This document shows positions 23,594 to 32,571 of a stretch of DNA of 37,757 bases, in pieces. The notes under the pieces were generated by a model. It saw nothing but the letters and a program-made list of their open reading frames with translations. It was not told where the DNA came from and did no database searches. Source of the DNA: CAZFZT01 sp964523675 (GTDB lineage: Bacteria > Planctomycetota > Phycisphaerae > Phycisphaerales > SM1A02); contig CAZFZT010000028.1 of NCBI GenBank assembly GCA_964523675.1, positions 1-37,757 of the forward strand, written 5' to 3'. Both the position numbers and the translations under genes were made by a program. Each line of letters starts with the position of its first letter. The first letter of the stretch is position 1.

Positions 23594-25537
23594 TCAAGGA
23601 CACGTCCCCCATTCACCAAGAAGAATCAGGAGGTCCGGCACGCCGATGCTGCCATCAAAGTTCAGGTCCGCCGGGCACGGGAGATTGCACGGACCCCACT
23701 GGCCAAGCAGCGCCAGCAGATCGGGCACGCCAACCGAGCCATCGAGTGTCAGGTCAGCGTCGCACGCCGGCACGCCGGGGTCATCGTCGTCTTCAAGCAG
23801 GATGTTGTTCCACTCGGGACCGTCGTGAATGGCGGAGTTGTAGTTCGTGCGGCTGCGCGCCACGTAGAACTTCTCGAACGGTTCATCCGTCTCGAAGAGC
23901 GGTTTCTCAACGGCAATCCATCCGATGAGGTCGGAGTTGGTCATTTGCATCAGTCCATCACTCGTGCTGATGAACAGGTCGCCCAAGTCGTTGACGCTGA
24001 TGTTGGTCGGCTGTGCATCGCCGGGCGGCACGACTGACTCCATCAACGATCCGTCCGTCAGGTTCACGCGGTAGATTGCCTTTGACGCCTCGGATGCAAT
24101 CCAAACAGATGGCGGCGGCCCGCCAGCGCCGCCCTCGACGATCGGCTCGGGGGGAACTGCCATGGACGCCTTCCCCGCAAGCGGAATCTCCAGATTGAAT
24201 TCAAACACAGGGGGCAGGCCGAACACGTTCGCCACCGGGTCCGTTCGATACGCCTGCAAGATGCTCTCCTCCGTCGAGAGCACAAGGAACTTGTCATCGG
24301 CATCCCAGAAGCCGACCGCGGCAGCCATGAACGGCAGCGCCATCGTTTGAATCGGCGGCGGATCGCCGGGCTTCTCCGGAATGATGTCGATGTTCACCTC
24401 GTGTAGCCGATCGTCCTCCAGGACGTACAGCAGCCGGTTGTCGCCAAAGGAGATCTGATTGGCGTTAGGCACTTCCAGCAGCGTCGTCATCTCGCCCGTG
24501 AACGAATCGACTTCCACAACCTTCGGCATCTCCCCAATCGCGCCGACAACCGCATACATGCTCGTTGCATCCGGATGCACGGTGACGTCCAGGATCTCCG
24601 CACCGGCGCCGAAGTTGAACTGCGTGAACGTCGGAGGTGTGAACCCGCCGATCTGAAACGGGAACAGCTGGACGATCGTGTGGCCGCCTGGCGTGTACCC
24701 GTATCCAAACAGCGGCAGAATTGCAATGTACTTGTCGATCACCGCGACAACATCGTTCTCTGGGTCGTAGTTGAGCGAGTCCACCATCGCCGGCCAATTC
24801 AGGTTCAACAACGGCTTGACGGTGAATCCCCTTTTCGCAAACTGCGACTGCGTCGAGAGTACGAACTCGGGCGATTCATGCCAGGGATCGTGGCTCTGAA
24901 GCGTGATCGGTCCTGCTGATGAAGACTGATGGGCGCGAACCAGCGTAATCGCATGGCCGCCGTTCCGCGTTCCCAGGATCACGAGGTCCTCCGCAATTGG
25001 TGCGAACTCGTACCGGCCGTACGCAAAGCTCACCAACGCACCGGCCGAAGCCACCTTCGCCAGGTTGTGAACGCGCGGCCAATACCCGCCGCCCTTCGTG
25101 TACTGAAAGACGAGAAACTGCCCGGCGTACGGCGAATTGTTGAGCCAGGACCAGGTGCCGCCAAACCACCCGTTGATGTCGGTCCCTGAGCTTGGATTCG
25201 TGGCCATCGAGACGCCCAGCAATAAAAGGTGGAGGCCGGCCTCGTTGAACTTCGACTGCGCCTGCCAGTTTCCCGGCCCTGGCGCGAGGTCGGGGTAGCC
25301 GTGGTTCGCGAGGAAGATCATCGTGTTGAGCGTCGAACTGGGCACGCAGTAGTACCCGCCGTTCTCACCCAGTGTCGGCCTGCGCTGGTCAATGTCGGCC
25401 ATGTGCAGAACGTGATAGTCAAACGAAGTCGAACTCGAGTACGAGGCGGCGATGATGTCGCTGTGCGCGGTGGTCACGGCGAGCCCCAGCGCGAGACAGC
25501 CGGCCGTTGAGAATGTTCGGAGGTTCTTGTGACACAT
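23594..25537 (-). CDS. Secreted protein with C39-like N-terminal domain, propeller and dockerin-like tail
   Basis: The 647-residue product has a signal peptide (TAGCLALGLAVTTAHSD). An N-terminal segment resembles a papain/C39-like cysteine peptidase: GGYYCVPSSTLNTMIFLANH would hold the Cys and RNGGHAITLVRAH the His. The family identity is not certain. A propeller-type region follows with DVTVHPDATSMYAVVGAIGE and VSVNDL-type strands, and then two calcium-loop repeats (CDADLTLDGSVGVPDLLALL, CPADLNFDGSIGVPDLLILL) close the protein. The ATG region has no strong ribosome site. The next gene on this strand begins 28 bases downstream, so an operon of the dockerin-tailed genes is plausible. Confidence 0.7.
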   Translation of the reverse strand: MCHKNLRTFSTAGCLALGLAVTTAHSDIIAASYSSSTSFDYHVLHMADIDQRRPTLGENGGYYCVPSSTLNTMIFLANHGYPDLAPGPGNWQAQSKFNEAGLHLLLLGVSMATNPSSGTDINGWFGGTWSWLNNSPYAGQFLVFQYTKGGGYWPRVHNLAKVASAGALVSFAYGRYEFAPIAEDLVILGTRNGGHAITLVRAHQSSSAGPITLQSHDPWHESPEFVLSTQSQFAKRGFTVKPLLNLNWPAMVDSLNYDPENDVVAVIDKYIAILPLFGYGYTPGGHTIVQLFPFQIGGFTPPTFTQFNFGAGAEILDVTVHPDATSMYAVVGAIGEMPKVVEVDSFTGEMTTLLEVPNANQISFGDNRLLYVLEDDRLHEVNIDIIPEKPGDPPPIQTMALPFMAAAVGFWDADDKFLVLSTEESILQAYRTDPVANVFGLPPVFEFNLEIPLAGKASMAVPPEPIVEGGAGGPPPSVWIASEASKAIYRVNLTDGSLMESVVPPGDAQPTNISVNDLGDLFISTSDGLMQMTNSDLIGWIAVEKPLFETDEPFEKFYVARSRTNYNSAIHDGPEWNNILLEDDDDPGVPACDADLTLDGSVGVPDLLALLGQWGPCNLPCPADLNFDGSIGVPDLLILLGEWGTCP

Positions 25538-25733
25538 GCTCGGCTCCGTTCAGGTGTTGATCATCACTGAGAGAGTTTGGCGTACCACCATCAGAACGAG
25601 ATGTGACAGCAGCAGGCGCAAAGAAAGGCGGAAGAACGCTCATGAATTGCCTGAGCGATGGTGAAATTCGTCCTTTGAGGCGGATACGGAAGCAGTAGAA
25701 TGGATACATTGCCCCGACCCACGGGCGTAGCCG

Positions 25734-26318
25734 ATGGAGGCACCGGCGATTGTCATGGATGTGACCTACACAACCTCGTTCGTTCGCAGATCGCGCACCG
25801 GCGACTCCGCCGCCGCCGATGCCCTGCTTCCCGCGCTCTACGGAGAGCTGCGATCTCTCGCAGCCGCTGTCTTCGCGCGGCAGAATCCCTCGCACACCCT
25901 CCAGCCGACTGCTTTGCTCCATGAGGCGTATGTGAAAATGATCGATCAGACGGCGACCGGGCCTGCTGATCGAGCCCATTTCATGCGGCTAGCGGCAAAG
26001 GCGATGCGCCAGGTGCTCATCGATCATGCCCGCGCGAGAAATGCCGCAAAGAGAGGCGGCGGCCGGGCGCGTCAGTCTTCATTCGACGCGGAGTCGCCCG
26101 CTCCGCTTGATCGCCTTGACTGGCTTGCCCTTGATGAAGCCATCTCGCGGCTGGCGCAGCTCGACAAACGCCAGGCGGCAGTCGTTGAACTGCGATTTTT
26201 CGGCGGCATGAGCGTGGCGGAAACGGCCGAAGCGCTCGACGTCTCGCCTCGTACCGTGGAACTCGATTGGCGCATGGCCCGCGCCTGGCTGAGTCAGGCC
26301 TTGGGAGAGGATGATTGA
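25734..26318 (+). CDS. ECF RNA polymerase sigma factor, planctomycete type
   Basis: The 194-residue protein follows the TIGR02999-like sigma-70 pattern: region 2 LLPALYGELRSLAAAVF, QPTALLHEAYVKMID and AHFMRLAAKAMRQVLIDHAR, then region 4 LDEAISRLAQLDKRQAAVVE and MSVAETAEALDVSPRTVELD. The start is either 25734 or the ATG at 25755; neither has a well-placed ribosome site. The gene is divergent from the secreted-protein gene at 25537 and precedes a Ser/Thr kinase gene by 123 bases on the same strand. Such pairs are frequent in planctomycetes, where the kinase is thought to control the sigma factor. Confidence 0.9.
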   Translation: MEAPAIVMDVTYTTSFVRRSRTGDSAAADALLPALYGELRSLAAAVFARQNPSHTLQPTALLHEAYVKMIDQTATGPADRAHFMRLAAKAMRQVLIDHARARNAAKRGGGRARQSSFDAESPAPLDRLDWLALDEAISRLAQLDKRQAAVVELRFFGGMSVAETAEALDVSPRTVELDWRMARAWLSQALGEDD

Positions 26319-26441
26319 TTCATGCCGAGCCCTCACGAAGAACATCGCGATTCGTTTCAAAGTTGCGCTGCGCCTCAGGCCGCTAAGTCTCGTTCTGTAG
26401 AGTGTGGCCGCGAACCGCCCGATATGAAGGATGCCTGAGCC

Positions 26442-28967
26442 ATGGCGACTCTGGACCAACAGCGATACCGCCGCATGACGCGGATCTTTCAGGAGATCTG
26501 CGACCGCCCTCGGCACGAGCAGGCCGCGCTGCTGGAGACATCGTGCAGCGACGACCCGCAACTTCGCGAGGAGGTCGAACGGCTGCTTGCGCAGGCCGAT
26601 CGTCCGAACATCGATTTCGATGCCGCGCGGTCGGAACTGGGCAGTTTGCTCGGTCAGGCGGCGGCCCAGTTCGACGATGATGTGCCGTTGCCCGAGTTCA
26701 TCGGCCCGTACCGCGTTGTTCGTCAGATTGGCGAAGGCGGCATGGGCGCCGTGTATTTAGCTGAGCAGGACCATCCCAAGCGTCATGTCGCCGTGAAGGT
26801 CGTCAAAGGCGGCTTCGGCTCGCGCGACATGCTTCGCCGGTTCGAGCATGAGATTCAGACCCTGGGGCGGCTCGAACACCCCGGCATCGCCCGCATCTAC
26901 GCCGCGGGGACGACCGATCATCACGTGCCGTTTCTCGTCATGGAATACGTGGACGGCTTGCCCGTTGACCGCTTCTGTGATGAGCGTCAAATGACGATTG
27001 CGCAGCGGCTTGAACTGTTCATCGCAATCGGTGAAGCCGTGCAGTACGCGCATATGCGCGGCGTGATTCATCGCGACCTCAAACCGTCAAACATTCTCGT
27101 CGAATCGACGCGTGAAGAGGCGGAACAGGGCGCCTCATCGTTTCGGCCGCGCGTCATTGACTTCGGCGTCGCCAAGGCGATGCATGATGCGTCCACCGAT
27201 GCCCCCGCCGCATGGACGCAACATGGCGAACATGCGGGCACACCGATGTACATGAGTCCCGAACAGGCGCAATCTGATTGCGGCGATGAGGATGTCCGCA
27301 GTGATGTATATTCACTGGGCGTCGTGCTCTACCAACTGCTCACCGGTTGCACGCCGGTCGATGCCGAGCAGTTTCGAAGCGCCTCGTTCGCAGAGCGCAG
27401 CCGATTACTGTGGGAACAGCCGCTGCCACGGCCCAGCGCGCGAATCTGCCGGCTTTCGATAGTTGATTGCGAGCGCGCCGCGAACATTGCCCACACGCGA
27501 GAATTGCGATCTGCAAACGCCCTGGCTGGCCGACTTCGAGGCGAGCTTGATTGGATCGTGATGAAGTGTCTTCGCAATGAGAAGGACAAGCGGTACGACT
27601 CCGTGGCTGCGCTGCTCGATGATCTGCGTCGATTCGCGAATGACGAGCCGGTGCTCGCTCGGCCGCCGAGCGCGCTCTATACCGCACGAAAGTTCGCAGG
27701 AAGAAATCGCGTCGCCGTCGTCGGGGCGGCCGCTGTCGCCGTCGCAATCGCGCTTGGCATCGTCGGAACAACGTGGGGTCTGTTCCGGGCCCTCGAGCAT
27801 GCCGAAGTCGCGATGCTTGAATCGCAACGCGCCAGCGATGCCGAGGAGGAGGCGAGCCGGCGTGCGGAACAACTGGAACAAGTTGTCATGTTCCAGGCGA
27901 GACAGATCTCGCGCCTCGATCCGAGAACGATGGGCGACCAGATTAGGAACTCCGTTCTCGAAGAAGGTCGAAGCGTTTATGAAGACATGGCATGGAAGGA
28001 TCTCGAAGAACTGCTACACAGCGTCGACTTTACGACGCTCGCGCTTCGATGGATTGAAGAGAACTCCTATCAATGGGCTCTCGCCGAGATCGAAAGGAAC
28101 TTCTCGGATGCGCCTATGGTGAAGGTACGACTGCTCTCGTCCATCTCCACGTCAATGCGCTGGGCGGGATTGCTCCAGGAAGCCGAGACGCCGCAGGTTG
28201 AAGCGGTTGAGTTGAGCACTCGTGTACTCGGTATGGACGACCCGCTGACCCTCGCAGCATATGCAGGCATGGCGCGGCTGCTGTTCGAGCAGGGACGCTT
28301 GGACGAGGCAGAGTTCTACATGCGAGAAGCCATGGTGGGACGACAGCGCGTACTCGGAGAGGATGATCCGGAGACGCTCAAGATGGTGACGCTCTACGGC
28401 GTCTTGCTTCGGCAAATGGGTGATTTCGAGGAGGCGGAACGACATCAACGGAGCGCGCTCGCCCGCTATCAACGCACGCTGCCGAAGAACCATAGGTTGA
28501 CGCTGTTCTCCCTTGCGAACCTTGGAAGTCTGCTTCTCGAAATGGGCCGCCTCGACGAAGCTGCGCCGCTGCTGGAGCAGTCCCTTGCAGGCAAACGGGG
28601 GAAGTACGGCAACGATAATATAGAGACCATTCTGTCGGTCGCCGACATGGGTCTCCTGCGTGAAGCGCAGGGCAGGTTGGATGATGCGGAACTGCTTCTT
28701 CGCGACGCCGCCGAACGCTCCCTGCGACACTTCGGCAGCGATCACTTCATTGCACTGCAGTCGCAGCACTTCCTCGCGCGGGTTGTTCACAAGCAAGGCA
28801 GGTTCGATGAAGCCGAGCAACTCTACCGGCGATGTCTGGAAGGTAGACGCAACGCGCTCGGCGAGTCCCATCCGGAAACGCTCAAAACCCTCAACGGCCT
28901 TGCGAAACTGCTTGAAGTGAATGGCCGCGCCGTCGAAGCGGAAGCTCTGCGCAGTCAGCCGGAGTGA
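26442..28967 (+). CDS. Membrane Ser/Thr protein kinase (PknB type) with TPR sensor domain
   Basis: The 841-residue protein has an N-terminal helical segment (1-85), then a complete Hanks-type kinase: IGEGGMGAVYLAE (glycine loop near 97-107), VAVKVV (K119), HRDLKPSN (D212), DFGVAKA (D240) and GTPMYMSPEQ (activation segment, 266-275). A membrane helix (about 423-448, VAVVGAAAVAVAIALGIVG) precedes a coiled coil and a C-terminal run of tetratricopeptide repeats (EAEFYMREAMVGRQRVLG, EAERHQRSALARYQR, EAEQLYRRCLEGRRN). The TPR half would lie outside the cytoplasm and may sense a ligand or partner. Located after the ECF sigma factor gene, probably the same regulatory unit. Confidence 0.9.
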   Translation: MATLDQQRYRRMTRIFQEICDRPRHEQAALLETSCSDDPQLREEVERLLAQADRPNIDFDAARSELGSLLGQAAAQFDDDVPLPEFIGPYRVVRQIGEGGMGAVYLAEQDHPKRHVAVKVVKGGFGSRDMLRRFEHEIQTLGRLEHPGIARIYAAGTTDHHVPFLVMEYVDGLPVDRFCDERQMTIAQRLELFIAIGEAVQYAHMRGVIHRDLKPSNILVESTREEAEQGASSFRPRVIDFGVAKAMHDASTDAPAAWTQHGEHAGTPMYMSPEQAQSDCGDEDVRSDVYSLGVVLYQLLTGCTPVDAEQFRSASFAERSRLLWEQPLPRPSARICRLSIVDCERAANIAHTRELRSANALAGRLRGELDWIVMKCLRNEKDKRYDSVAALLDDLRRFANDEPVLARPPSALYTARKFAGRNRVAVVGAAAVAVAIALGIVGTTWGLFRALEHAEVAMLESQRASDAEEEASRRAEQLEQVVMFQARQISRLDPRTMGDQIRNSVLEEGRSVYEDMAWKDLEELLHSVDFTTLALRWIEENSYQWALAEIERNFSDAPMVKVRLLSSISTSMRWAGLLQEAETPQVEAVELSTRVLGMDDPLTLAAYAGMARLLFEQGRLDEAEFYMREAMVGRQRVLGEDDPETLKMVTLYGVLLRQMGDFEEAERHQRSALARYQRTLPKNHRLTLFSLANLGSLLLEMGRLDEAAPLLEQSLAGKRGKYGNDNIETILSVADMGLLREAQGRLDDAELLLRDAAERSLRHFGSDHFIALQSQHFLARVVHKQGRFDEAEQLYRRCLEGRRNALGESHPETLKTLNGLAKLLEVNGRAVEAEALRSQPE

Positions 28968-29079
28968 TTATGTGATTGAGCATGACTCCGGCAGAGGTCC
29001 GGCCGGCCCCAATCTCTTCCAAGTCTCCTCGCTGCGATTTCCAGGCATCCTTTCGTAATCTGGCGCAGTGAAATACGCG

Positions 29080-29348
29080 CTATCCAATCCTGCGCGACTT
29101 CAACTTCAGCACCGAGAAGAGGATGTCCATCGCAAGGAGCGTTGCCATCACGAGATAGCAGTTCGTAATCGACATGTCGTTGCCGATCAGCGCCTGCTGC
29201 GTCGCCTCTGCGACGATGAGCAGAAACACGAAGTCGAACGCAGTACGAACTCGAACGCAGTCATCTCGGCAAACGTCCTCCGGCCCGAGAGGCGAAACAC
29301 TAGCAGCACAAACAGGTAGACGGCCGCGCCTCGCAGGACAGAATCCAT
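29080..29348 (-). pseudogene. DUF421 (YetF-like) membrane protein, frameshifted by a 17-base duplication
   Basis: The minus-strand frame from ATG 29348 gives a membrane helix (VYLFVLLVFRLSGRRTFAEM) and reaches TAFEFVL, then loses frame. The next frame resumes with TAFDFVFLLIVAEATQQAL, DMSITNCYLVMATLLAM and DILFSVLKLKSRRIG. The break is explained by a tandem near-repeat of 17 bases (ACTGCGTTCGAGTTCGT then ACTGCGTTCGACTTCGT). 17 is not a multiple of three. The family protein continues for some 60-130 residues after the SRRI region; here it stops, so the C-terminal domain is also missing. Family function is unclear. Confidence 0.75.
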
Positions 29349-29763
29349 ATGCACTCTCTTGAAGTGGGATCAGGGATTGTTGGCGGCAACTCGGGTGAGC
29401 CCAGCCACGTGCGACGAGCGGGAGACGTTTCAGTATGCCAAGGCATTCTGGCGTGGTGCGAGACGCAATATAAGGCGATGTCATTCGTGTAGAGTACGAG
29501 GTATCCGCAGGTTCTGCTTAGCAGTATGAATAGCGGCCTCTGGCGACTACCGTTTTCTACCGCTTTGGCTTTTGACTACCGCGATTCCACGCGAAAGGAC
29601 GCGATTGCATGCGACGATTCACAGAACCTTGAAACAGCTGCAAAATAGGGGGTTTTTGAGCCAATCAGATAGGGCCCCAAGCCGCCATCACCACGAGGCC
29701 TCGCCGCCGACTTGGGCCGGCCCCCGGGAAAGCCAGCGTCACCGTAAGTACCTCAAAAGTGCT
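29349..29763. other. Intergenic stretch, no gene seen
   Basis: No plausible coding frame on either strand. A GC-rich stretch near 29670-29720 contains GGCCCCAAG and CTTGGGCC, which can pair with a single bulge and might end transcription of the deoC gene on the minus strand. No T tract is seen. Confidence 0.35.
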
Positions 29764-30702
29764 TCACGCTTCTGAGAAGTCGTAGCCGGCTGCGTAACGT
29801 CCGGTTACTTCCTTGACGATCTGCCGCAACAGGTCATTGGCGAGCGATGAGGCGCCGAAGCGGAAGAGGCGCGGCGTCAGCCACGCATCACTGAGCGTTT
29901 CCTTCACCATGACCAGGTAATGCAGCGCTTGTTTTGCAGTGCGGATGCCGCCTGCGGGTTTCATGCCGATCTTCACCCCGGTTGCAAGGTAATGGTCGCG
30001 AATGGCTTCGAGCATAACGAGCGTGACCGGCATCGTGGCGGCCGGCTGCACCTTGCCCGTGCTCGTTTTGATGAAAACTTCGCCATCCTTCAGGTTGCCT
30101 GCGCTTGACACAGCTTCGATCGCAAGGTCGCTTGCGCGGCGAACGTTGTCGTATGTTTCGAGCTCACCCGTTTCGAGGATGATCTTGAGATGCGCTTCGC
30201 TGCACGCGGCTTTCACTTCACGAATCTCTTGCGCGACTATGTCAAACCGACCTGCAAGAAACGCCCCGCGATTGATGACCATGTCGATCTCATCCGCCCC
30301 GGCTTCCACCGCATCACGCACATCCTGAAGGCGCACATCGAGCGGATACTGGCCGCTGGGGAATCCGGTGGCCACCGAGGCAACCTTCACGCTCCAGCCG
30401 GTCAGTGCTTCCTTCGCGATCGCCACCATCGATGGATACACACACACCGCAGCAACTAGCGGGATCGGCGGGTCGATATCGTGTTCATACGGCTGCACGG
30501 CCTTGCGGCACAGCGCGCGAACCTTCTCCGGTGAGTCCTTGCCCTCTAGCGTGGTCAGATCGAGCATGGACATCGCCAAACGAAGACCGGCCAGCTTCGC
30601 TGCCGCCTTGATTGACCGCCGCGTAAACGAAGCAGCCCGCTCCTCGAGCATGACAGCGTTGACGGTCCGGCGGGTTGTGGCGTTTGCTGCGTTCACATGC
30701 AC
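29764..30702 (-). CDS. deoC: Deoxyribose-phosphate aldolase
   Basis: DERA cleaves 2-deoxyribose 5-phosphate to glyceraldehyde 3-phosphate and acetaldehyde in deoxynucleoside breakdown. The hallmark residues are present: the Schiff-base lysine in VFIKTSTGK, the aspartate in DEIDMVINRG, and the lysine in MKPAGGIRT. VASVATGFPSGQYPLDVRLQ and LKIILETGEL are further family strings. It is the long form (about 310 residues), similar in length to eukaryotic-type DERA. The start is uncertain: GTG at 30702 or 30696, or the ATG 17 codons on (30651). A TTG further upstream (30756) is less likely. Probably a single-gene unit, divergent from the FKBP gene. Confidence 0.9.
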   Translation of the reverse strand: MHVNAANATTRRTVNAVMLEERAASFTRRSIKAAAKLAGLRLAMSMLDLTTLEGKDSPEKVRALCRKAVQPYEHDIDPPIPLVAAVCVYPSMVAIAKEALTGWSVKVASVATGFPSGQYPLDVRLQDVRDAVEAGADEIDMVINRGAFLAGRFDIVAQEIREVKAACSEAHLKIILETGELETYDNVRRASDLAIEAVSSAGNLKDGEVFIKTSTGKVQPAATMPVTLVMLEAIRDHYLATGVKIGMKPAGGIRTAKQALHYLVMVKETLSDAWLTPRLFRFGASSLANDLLRQIVKEVTGRYAAGYDFSEA

Positions 30703-30816
30703 AGGATACCGCTTTGCTGCTACGCTATGGGTGAGACTTACACCTTGGGACAACAATCAACCTCATGATGATGACTGCTCCAGCCCACGGAGTTGTCCAT
30801 CGCAAAGGAGACCTCC

Positions 30817-31575
30817 ATGAACCGCACAATTGCATGCTTTCTCACCGGCTCCGCAGCAGGCGCGCTGCTCACCATCGCCTGCGCGTTCACGCTTGAGCCC
30901 ACGACACCGCAATCGTTTTATGAATCGATCCCCGCACCGCCTGCCGTTGTGATGAACACGCTCGAAAACTCGAAGGCAACGCTCGCCGGGGCAATCGAAG
31001 CGGCTGAGCGTGAAACTGGCGGCCGGGCGACGTTCGCCATGTACGACTTTGGCGGTGAGAAACCCGCGATCAAGGTTACTGCGTACACCGAAAGTGAGGT
31101 GCATCAACTTCTGATCGATGCGGCCACTGGCGAAGTGACCTCAAGCGAATCGGCCGCGCCATATCCGGGTGAGCCGGCTGAAGGCGAATGGACCGTTACG
31201 GAATCGGGCCTGCGTTACTTCGATCTGGTTGAAGGTGACGGCCCTGCACCCGAGGGTGAGGGCAGCCAAGTGACGGTGCATTACTCGGGCTGGACGATCG
31301 ACGGCCGCATGTTCGATTCATCAAGGCAGCGCGGCGTGCCTGCCAAATTCCCGCTCAACCGCGTTATCTCCGGCTGGACGGAAGGCGTCGGCTCAATGAA
31401 GGTTGGCGGGAAACGCAAACTCGTGATCCCTGGCAAGCTGGCATACGGACCTCGCGGTAATCCCGGGGCCGGCATCCCGCCGAACGCGACGCTCATCTTC
31501 GACGTTGAGCTGCTTGAAGTGCAGGATTGGCCGCAAGGAACCGACCAGCAGCCACAGCGCCGAAACCAGCAGTAA
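30817..31575 (+). CDS. Exported FKBP-type peptidyl-prolyl cis-trans isomerase with PepSY-like domain
   Basis: The product of 252 residues starts at the ATG at 30817, preceded by AAAGGAG at six bases; an ATG 24 bases upstream has no such site. MNRTIACFLTGSAAGALLTI is a signal peptide or membrane anchor. Residues about 45-115 look like a PepSY-type domain (LAGAIEAAERETGGRATF, VHQLLIDAATGEVTSSE). The FKBP domain follows: GSQVTVHYSGWTIDGRMFDS, PLNRVISGWTEGV, and GGKRKLVIPGKLAYG, then PPNATLIFDVELLEV. Periplasmic folding is the likely role. The combination of PepSY and FKBP domains is unusual to me. Confidence 0.85.
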   Translation: MNRTIACFLTGSAAGALLTIACAFTLEPTTPQSFYESIPAPPAVVMNTLENSKATLAGAIEAAERETGGRATFAMYDFGGEKPAIKVTAYTESEVHQLLIDAATGEVTSSESAAPYPGEPAEGEWTVTESGLRYFDLVEGDGPAPEGEGSQVTVHYSGWTIDGRMFDSSRQRGVPAKFPLNRVISGWTEGVGSMKVGGKRKLVIPGKLAYGPRGNPGAGIPPNATLIFDVELLEVQDWPQGTDQQPQRRNQQ

Positions 31576-31641
31576 GCAACGGCTGTTGTTTGCGACAGAA
31601 TACATCTCCACTCCCTCCAACGCTTCTCGAGCTTTGAAGCC

Positions 31642-32442
31642 ATGACGATCTCACCATCGAAGGCACGCGCACTGTGCACCGAATCTGAGTACAACCTCGT
31701 CAAGTGGTCTTCGCCGCGCAATGTGAAGACACTGACGCCGGCGAAACTCAAGGAGAAAATCACCCGCACCCGCAAGCTGCGCGACAAGTTCCGTGATCTT
31801 GCGAGCAAACAGCGCGGCGAGGAGCGCGGCAAGCGCAAGCCGAGCGGCACCCGTGCCGCGCAAGGCAACGATCGAACGGTGATGAAGGCGGAACTGTTCG
31901 CCCAGACGCTCAGCCGCTTTGAAGATGCGCTGAAAAAGGCGGAGAAGCGCGAAGGCGCGTCCAGCACGCCTGCAAAGAAGACAACGAAGAAGGCCGCGAG
32001 CAAGTCCTCATCCAACAAGACGACAAGGAAAGCGTCGACTGGCAAGGCGGAGCAGGCAAGCCCGTCAAACTCGGTGAAGCAGCCAGTAACGAAGACGGCC
32101 AAGAAACACGCCAAGACAGCAGAGCCATGCGCCGCAAAGCCCTCCCCGGCAAAGCAGAAGTCATCGGCGCCGGCGTCCCCGATCGCCCTCGGCGGGCCGT
32201 TGCCTGCCTCGCGATCTGCCGGCTTCTCCTTGTCGCTCGGCGGAGGATCATCGTCCAACAACCTCACCGACCTGTTCTCGTCCGCGCGCAGCACGCAGGA
32301 ATCGCGCGAGTCTCGCCGAAAACAACGGTCACAAACCGCACGAATGGACCACGATCAGAGCCGCTTCGCCTCCTCCGGACGTGACAAGATGAAAGGTCAT
32401 GTCTCCGCCCAGGCGCGCAAGAGCCAGGCAAAGGGCGGCTGA
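31642..32442 (+). CDS. Basic Lys-rich protein of unknown function
   Basis: A 266-residue protein. The first 75 residues (ARALCTESEYNLVKWSSPRN, LTPAKLKEKITRTRKLRDKF) form a conserved-looking helical domain that I recall from many environmental bacteria without a known role. The rest is low-complexity and rich in Lys, Ser, Ala and Thr (KKTTKKAASKSS, KKHAKTAEPCAAKPSPAKQK), ending in SRDKMKGHVSAQARKSQAKG. The composition is histone H1-like, which suggests nucleic-acid binding. No signal peptide. Adjacent genes give no hint. Confidence 0.6.
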   Translation: MTISPSKARALCTESEYNLVKWSSPRNVKTLTPAKLKEKITRTRKLRDKFRDLASKQRGEERGKRKPSGTRAAQGNDRTVMKAELFAQTLSRFEDALKKAEKREGASSTPAKKTTKKAASKSSSNKTTRKASTGKAEQASPSNSVKQPVTKTAKKHAKTAEPCAAKPSPAKQKSSAPASPIALGGPLPASRSAGFSLSLGGGSSSNNLTDLFSSARSTQESRESRRKQRSQTARMDHDQSRFASSGRDKMKGHVSAQARKSQAKGG

Positions 32443-32571
32443 CCCGATCGCGACTCACTCGTCCTCGAGATCAACGAGCGCGCCTCCATCGCCGGTACAC
32501 TCTTCGTGCATCCGCCGTGAGGACATGGCGGCTCGCTGTTCCTTTCGACGATTCGACGCTTCACGCCACCC

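Noticed and set aside
26757..28871. Long minus-strand frames opposite the kinase gene
   Set aside because: They are mirror frames of a clearly conserved kinase/TPR gene and show no family pattern.
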